Shown here: positions 59,788 through 64,000 of the stretch, in pieces
How the letters are laid out: each line of letters opens with the position of its first letter
Numbering within the stretch: the first letter of the stretch is position 1
Source: Sphingopyxis sp. MSC1_008
Lineage (GTDB): Bacteria; Pseudomonadota; Alphaproteobacteria; Sphingomonadales; Sphingomonadaceae
Direction of reading: 5' to 3'
Length of the DNA: 64,000 nt
Assembly (NCBI RefSeq): GCF_023197165.1
Contig: NZ_JALPRD010000005.1
Span: forward strand, 186,001-250,000
Position numbers and translations under genes: made by a program
The notes under the pieces: model-generated
The model's database searches: none
The model's input: the letters and a program-made list of their open reading frames with translations, nothing else
What the model was told of the DNA's origin: nothing

Positions 59788-60990
59788 TTGTGGAATGACA
59801 ATTGCCTGGCGCGCCGGGCCGAACATCTTTCGACGCAGCTTCCCGCTCCCCATTTTCCGTCCGAATTCGGCGACGAGATCATCCTGTTCGATTCGGGTTT
59901 CGCAGCGCCGCAGCTGCTTCCGGACCTGAGCGGGTTCGCCGCCGATGCGCTGACCACGCACCGCGAGGAGGTGCTGCAATATGCATCGGGTCGCGGGCAG
60001 CCCTATCTGCGCGAATGGCTCGCGAACTGGATGAACGAAGACGGCTGCGCGCTGACCGCCGACCATATCCTGATCACCAATGGCGCCAAGCAGGGCATCG
60101 ACCTCACCTGCCGCCTGCTGCTTGACGATGGCGACGCGATCGTCGTCACCGCACCGACCTATTTCACCGCCATCCCGATTTTCCGCAACCATGGCGCCGA
60201 GTTCGTCGAGATCGCCCAGGATGATGCGGGGCTCGACGTCGCTGCACTCGAAGCCGCGCTGGATGCCCGCGCCGCCGCCGGCAGGGCGCCCCCCAAATTC
60301 ATCTACAATATCCCTGAATTCCATAATCCGACCGGCGCCACGATGTCGGCGGCACGACGCGAGGCACTCGTCGCGCTGGCCGAGGCGCGCGGCATTCCGA
60401 TCGTCGAGGACAGCCCGTATCGCCACGTGCGCTTCAACGGACCCGACGCGCCGCTGCTGAAAGCGCTCGACCGCTCGGGGTCGGTCCTGCACCTCGGGAC
60501 ATTTTCAAAACTGGTTGCGCCCGGCCTCCGCATCGGCTGGGTCGCGGCTGAGCCTGCGCTGATAGCGCGCATGGTCCAGCTCAAATCCGAGGGCGGATCC
60601 TCGCCGCTCATCCAGCGGATCATCCATGATTTCGCGCGCTCGGATCAGTTCCCCACGCATATCGCACGCGTGCAGCGCGCCTATCGCGAACGCCGGGACC
60701 ATATCGTGGCGGCCACCGCGCGCGAACTTCCCGACGCCCTCATCGCGGTGCCTGAGGGTGGCTATTATGTCTGGCTGACGCTGCCCGAACATGTCGACGG
60801 CGACCTTCTCGCCGCACGCGCGCACGATGCCGGGGTCCATCTGATCGCCGGCAGCCGCTTCTTTGCCGCGCAAAGCGCCGCTGCGCCGCGAAACCACATC
60901 CGCCTGTCGTTCAGTTATACGACCCCCGAACAGATCGACGACGGGGTCCGCCGGCTGGGCGCAGTCTATCGGGCGTTGGCCGGCGAATGA
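59788..60990 (+). CDS. PLP-dependent aminotransferase (class I/II fold)
   Basis: A 400-residue enzyme. TTG 59788 is taken as start because GGAGGGG lies at the right distance and no ATG or GTG is in frame nearby. No GntR helix-turn-helix is present, so it is an enzyme rather than a MocR regulator. Motifs: YASGRGQPYLREWLANW, ITNGAKQGIDLTCRLL, YNIPEFHNPTGATMS, EDSPYRHVRFNG and the PLP Lys241 in LGTFSKLVAPGLRIGW. It resembles 2-aminoadipate/KAT-type aminotransferases. Its stop overlaps the ABC ATPase start, so it probably deaminates the amine or amino acid imported by that transporter. Confidence 0.92.
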   Translation: MWNDNCLARRAEHLSTQLPAPHFPSEFGDEIILFDSGFAAPQLLPDLSGFAADALTTHREEVLQYASGRGQPYLREWLANWMNEDGCALTADHILITNGAKQGIDLTCRLLLDDGDAIVVTAPTYFTAIPIFRNHGAEFVEIAQDDAGLDVAALEAALDARAAAGRAPPKFIYNIPEFHNPTGATMSAARREALVALAEARGIPIVEDSPYRHVRFNGPDAPLLKALDRSGSVLHLGTFSKLVAPGLRIGWVAAEPALIARMVQLKSEGGSSPLIQRIIHDFARSDQFPTHIARVQRAYRERRDHIVAATARELPDALIAVPEGGYYVWLTLPEHVDGDLLAARAHDAGVHLIAGSRFFAAQSAAAPRNHIRLSFSYTTPEQIDDGVRRLGAVYRALAGE

Positions 60991-62105
60991 TTGCCGCCTC
61001 CCCTCTTGTCGAGTTTCGCGGCGTCGAAAAGCGCTATGCCGAGGGCGGCCCCACCGCCGTTGCCGATCTCGATCTCGCGATCGAGCGCGGCGAATTCCTG
61101 ACGCTGCTCGGCCCGTCGGGATCGGGAAAGACGACCACGCTGATGATGCTCGCGGGATTCGAAACCCCGAGCGCGGGCGAGATATTGCTCGGCGGCGCAT
61201 CGCTCGTCGACCGGCCGCCCTACCGGCGCAACATGGGCGTCGTTTTCCAGAATTATGCGCTGTTCCCGCATATGAGCGTCGCCGAAAATGTCGCCTTCCC
61301 GCTGCGCGTGCGCGGGATCAAGGGAAGCGAAGCGACGAAGAAGGTCGCGAACGCGCTCGCGCTGGTGAAGCTCGACGGCCTCGGGGAGCGGCGTCCCGAT
61401 GCCTTGTCGGGCGGGCAGCGCCAGCGCGTCGCGCTCGCCCGCGCTCTGGTGTTCGAGCCCGACCTCGTGCTGATGGACGAACCGCTTGGCGCGCTCGATC
61501 GCCAGCTTCGCGAACATCTGCAGGTCGAAATCAAGCGGATCCAGCGCGCTCTGGGTTTGACCATCGTCTACGTCACCCACGATCAGGGCGAAGCCTTGGC
61601 CATGTCCGACAGAATCGCGGTGTTCGCCGGCGGACGCGTTCAGCAGATCGGCCGCCCCGACGCCATCTATGAAAAGCCGGCAAACGCCTTCGTCGCGGCC
61701 TTTGTTGGTGAGAACAACATGCTGACGGGCACGGTGGTGACACGGCACGAGGATCAATGTGCCATCCGGCTGCCCGGCGGACAGATCGTGCGCGCGATGG
61801 CGACCGGCGCGATGATGCCCGGCGACAGCGTGATCGCGGCCATCCGCCCCGAGCATGTCGAAACGGGCACCACACCACCCGCCTGCTGCAATGCCATCGA
61901 GGCGCAGGTCGAAGAGCTTGCCTATCACGGCGATCACAGCCGCATCCGCGCGGCGCTCGATGGCGGTGGATCGCTCGTAATCCGGACGCCGAGCGCGGGG
62001 GATTTCGCGGCAGGCCAGCGGCTTCCGATCGGCTGGTGCACCGATCGCTGCTTTGCCTTTCCCGCCGAAGACGGGGCCACCGCGTGGCGAAAGGCGGTCG
62101 CATGA
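60987..62105 (+). CDS. Polyamine-type ABC importer ATPase (PotA-like)
   Basis: A 372-residue ATP-binding protein, ATGA-coupled to the aminotransferase. Walker A is GPSGSGKT at residues 42-49, the Q-loop VFQNYALFPHMSV, the signature LSGGQRQRVALARAL and Walker B LVLMDEPLGALD. A TOBE-2 domain follows from about residue 270. The sequence is closest to the spermidine/putrescine/Fe3+ importer group. The ligand is better judged from the binding protein downstream and from the aminotransferase, which favour amines or small cationic amino-acid derivatives. Confidence 0.95.
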   Translation: MIAASPLVEFRGVEKRYAEGGPTAVADLDLAIERGEFLTLLGPSGSGKTTTLMMLAGFETPSAGEILLGGASLVDRPPYRRNMGVVFQNYALFPHMSVAENVAFPLRVRGIKGSEATKKVANALALVKLDGLGERRPDALSGGQRQRVALARALVFEPDLVLMDEPLGALDRQLREHLQVEIKRIQRALGLTIVYVTHDQGEALAMSDRIAVFAGGRVQQIGRPDAIYEKPANAFVAAFVGENNMLTGTVVTRHEDQCAIRLPGGQIVRAMATGAMMPGDSVIAAIRPEHVETGTTPPACCNAIEAQVEELAYHGDHSRIRAALDGGGSLVIRTPSAGDFAAGQRLPIGWCTDRCFAFPAEDGATAWRKAVA

Positions 62106-63154
62106 AGAGCTGGGCACGCCTTCTCGGCATCGCCGCGCTTACCGCGAGTGTGGCGGCGTGCGGGTCGAGTTCGGAACTTCGCCCGCTCACCGTGGTCGGC
62201 TGGGGCGGATCTTCGCAGGACGCGCATCGCAACGCCTATTGGACCTCCTTTTCGCGCACCACGGGAATTCCGCTGCGCGAAGATAGCTGGCGCGGCGGCG
62301 TCGGCGTGATCCGGACCAAGGTCGTCGGCGGCGACACGAGCTGGGACATCGTGCAGGTCGAGACCGAGGATCTGATCCTCGGCTGCGAAGAAGGACTGTT
62401 CCAGCGGCTCGACTGGGCTGGCTTGGGCGGACGCAACGCATTCCTGCCCGCCGCGGTGCACGACTGCGGCGTCGGCGCGATGCTCTGGTCTTATGTGATC
62501 GGCTATGACGGCGATCGCATCAAGGGGCCGGGCCCCAAAAGCTGGGCCGACTTCTGGGACGTCAAGCGTTTCCCGGGCAAAAGGGGCATGCGCAAGACCC
62601 CCAAATATTCGCTCGAATTCGCGCTGATGGCCGACGGCGTGCCGGCCGATCAGGTCTATCCGACGCTGCGGACGCCCCAAGGCGTCGACCGCGCGTTCCG
62701 CAAGCTCGACGAGATCAAGCCCAACGTCATCTGGTGGTCCTCGATCTCACAGGTGCCCGACCTCCTTGGCTCGCGCGAGGTGGTGATGTCGGTGACCAGC
62801 CCCGGCCGGCTGATCGTCGCCAATCGCACCGAGGGCCGCAATTTCAAACTCGACTGGCACGGCAATATCTTTGCGGTCGATTATTGGGTGATCCTCGCCA
62901 ACAGTCCGCGCAAGGCCGAAGCGACGCAGCTTATTCGTTATATGACGCGAGCCGAGAACCAGATGCGGCTGGCGAGCCATATTCCGACCGGTCTCACCAA
63001 CGTCGAGGCGAACCAGCGCGTCGATCCGAAACTCAAGCTCGACACGCCGAGCGACCCGGCAAACATGGTGGGCGCGCTCGAACTCGATGCCAATTTCTGG
63101 GTCGAATATGGCGACCAGCTCACCCAGCGGTTCAATGCCTGGGTCGCGCGCTAA
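62102..63154 (+). CDS. Substrate-binding lipoprotein of the polyamine-type ABC importer (PotD/PotF-like)
   Basis: A 350-residue periplasmic binding protein, ATGA overlap with the ATPase. The lipobox is VAACG (LTASVAACGSS). The family blocks are VVGWGGSSQDAHRNAYW, IVQVETEDLILGCEEGLF, WADFWDVKRFPGKRGMRK and NIFAVDYWVILANSPRKAE. PotD-type proteins bind putrescine or spermidine; conserved acidic and aromatic residues of the pocket cannot be checked here, so the ligand is open. Confidence 0.94.
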   Translation: MKSWARLLGIAALTASVAACGSSSELRPLTVVGWGGSSQDAHRNAYWTSFSRTTGIPLREDSWRGGVGVIRTKVVGGDTSWDIVQVETEDLILGCEEGLFQRLDWAGLGGRNAFLPAAVHDCGVGAMLWSYVIGYDGDRIKGPGPKSWADFWDVKRFPGKRGMRKTPKYSLEFALMADGVPADQVYPTLRTPQGVDRAFRKLDEIKPNVIWWSSISQVPDLLGSREVVMSVTSPGRLIVANRTEGRNFKLDWHGNIFAVDYWVILANSPRKAEATQLIRYMTRAENQMRLASHIPTGLTNVEANQRVDPKLKLDTPSDPANMVGALELDANFWVEYGDQLTQRFNAWVAR

Positions 63155-64000
63155 ACTGCCGGGACTCCGGCGCTGGTGGCGCGTCGCGCTCCTCGCGCCG
63201 CTGCTCCTGTTCCTGCTCGCGAGCTTCGTCGCGCCCGTGCTGATGATGTTGTCACGCGCCGTGGTCGACCGCGATCTCGAACGCCTCTGGCCCGACAGCG
63301 CGGTCGCGCTTCGGCAGTGGGACGGTGCCGGCGCGCCGCCCGATGCGCTTGCGGCGACCGTCGCGCGCGAGATCGTCGCGACGCGGCAGGCAGGGACGCT
63401 CAACCAGGTCGCCAACCGGCTGAACTACGACATGGTGGGATCGCGCAGCCTTCTCTACGCGACCGCCGACCGCTTGACCGCGGGCAGCGCCGGAACCACC
63501 GTCCGGGATCTCGCGCGGATCGATCCGCGGTGGGGGCAACCCGGGATATGGGCGGCGATGCGTCATGCCGACGGTCCGCTCACCCGCCATTATCTGCTCG
63601 CGGCACTCGACCGCCGGCTGGACGCGGACGACCGCATCGTCAACGTTCCTGCCGAACAGGCGGTCTTCGCGAATATCTATCTGCGCACCTTTAAGATCAG
63701 CGCGATCGTCGCGCTGCTTTGCATCGCCCTCGGCTATCCGGTCGCCTATCTGCTCGCCTCGCTTCCCGAGCGAAAGGCCAATCCCCTGCTGATCCTCGTG
63801 CTCCTGCCCTTCTGGACCTCGGCGCTCGTACGCACCGCGGCGTGGGCGGTGCTGCTCCAGACGAATGGCGTCGTGAACAACGCGCTACAGACCGTCGGGC
63901 TGATCGATGCGCCGCTCCAGCTGATCTACAACCGGCTTGGCGTCTACATTGCGATGACGCATGTGCTGCTGCCCTTCTTCATACTGCCGCTCTATGGCGT
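63135..64000 (+). CDS. ABC importer permease (PotB-like), N-terminal part, runs off window
   Basis: ATG 63135 overlaps the binding-protein gene by 20 bases and the frame stays open to the end of the window (288 codons seen). TM1 lies near residues 17-38 (VALLAPLLLFLLASFVAPVLMML). About 150 mostly polar residues follow, with the segment LRQWDGAGAPPDALAA. TM2 begins near residue 195 (KISAIVALLCIALGYPVAYLLAS), then LPFWTSALVRTAAWAVLLQ and NNALQTVGLID. The large periplasmic region between TM1 and TM2 is a known variant among alphaproteobacterial PotB-type permeases. The second permease should lie just beyond the window. Confidence 0.9.
   Translation, partial: MPGSRAKLPGLRRWWRVALLAPLLLFLLASFVAPVLMMLSRAVVDRDLERLWPDSAVALRQWDGAGAPPDALAATVAREIVATRQAGTLNQVANRLNYDMVGSRSLLYATADRLTAGSAGTTVRDLARIDPRWGQPGIWAAMRHADGPLTRHYLLAALDRRLDADDRIVNVPAEQAVFANIYLRTFKISAIVALLCIALGYPVAYLLASLPERKANPLLILVLLPFWTSALVRTAAWAVLLQTNGVVNNALQTVGLIDAPLQLIYNRLGVYIAMTHVLLPFFILPLYG

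Noticed and set aside
59788..60990. MocR regulator identity for the aminotransferase gene
   Set aside because: There is no GntR winged helix and no room for one upstream. The product begins directly with the aminotransferase fold.
1..64000. Search for tRNA genes, rRNA, CRISPR arrays, transposases and prophage genes
   Set aside because: No cloverleaf-like CCA-ending sequences, regular spacer repeats, transposase motifs or phage structural genes were seen by eye. A tRNA or Rfam scan was not possible here.

Overview
The window looks like chromosome of a GC-rich alphaproteobacterium of the sphingomonad group (Sphingomonadaceae, perhaps Sphingopyxis-like; this is inference). Supporting signs are three large TonB-dependent receptors, many Tat or Sec secreted catabolic enzymes, ATGA-coupled operons and very high GC at third codon positions. 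I saw no tRNA, rRNA, CRISPR array, insertion sequence or phage gene. Four short gene remnants (AraC, P-loop, SDR and LysR fragments) suggest deletion and turnover between catabolic islands.

Layout. 1-9359 (+): the end of a MocR regulator, a small secreted protein and a Tat-exported amidohydrolase, then a siderophore-type TonB receptor, a PepSY membrane protein and two porins. Three upstream regions here share a two-part element. 9340-18280: a divergently controlled sugar-oxidation island with a Gfo/Idh/MocA oxidoreductase, cytochrome c, two epimerase-type TIM barrels, an MFS transporter, a hydroxypyruvate-isomerase-like protein, a DUF1080 protein and a GMC dehydrogenase with its Tat-bearing small subunit. 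This fits the 3-keto-glycoside route. 18406-21763: alpha/beta hydrolase, AraC remnant, TonB receptor.

21883-33192 (-): a type I secretion pair (HlyD adaptor, ABC exporter) behind a 2350-residue RTX protein with a complete animal-type haem peroxidase active site, and a LuxR-type regulator upstream. 33343-35295: an OmpR/kinase two-component pair, with a 27-residue membrane protein encoded divergently. 35402-37507: GNAT, DinB and TetR genes and remnants. 37550-45546: a TetR-linked operon (GPH symporter, TonB receptor, type-B carboxylesterase, GH5 glycosidase) with two matching palindromic operators. 45578-48237: a redox or electrophile-stress group (OsmC, GST, AhpD-like, HxlR) with a 17-bp palindrome at two promoters.

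48316-64000: amide and peptide catabolism. It holds a DHDPS-like aldolase, an amidohydrolase plus M16 peptidase, and a five-gene ATGA-chained operon of two amidohydrolase pairs. In each pair one member keeps the HxH metal motif and the other has lost it. A divergent operon follows with a PLP aminotransferase and a polyamine-type ABC importer that runs off the end. Both divergent promoter regions here carry inverted AATCCGCCA half-sites, so the block may be one regulon. The most novel items are the paired intact/degenerate amidohydrolases, the shared operator families and the membrane microprotein next to the two-component system.
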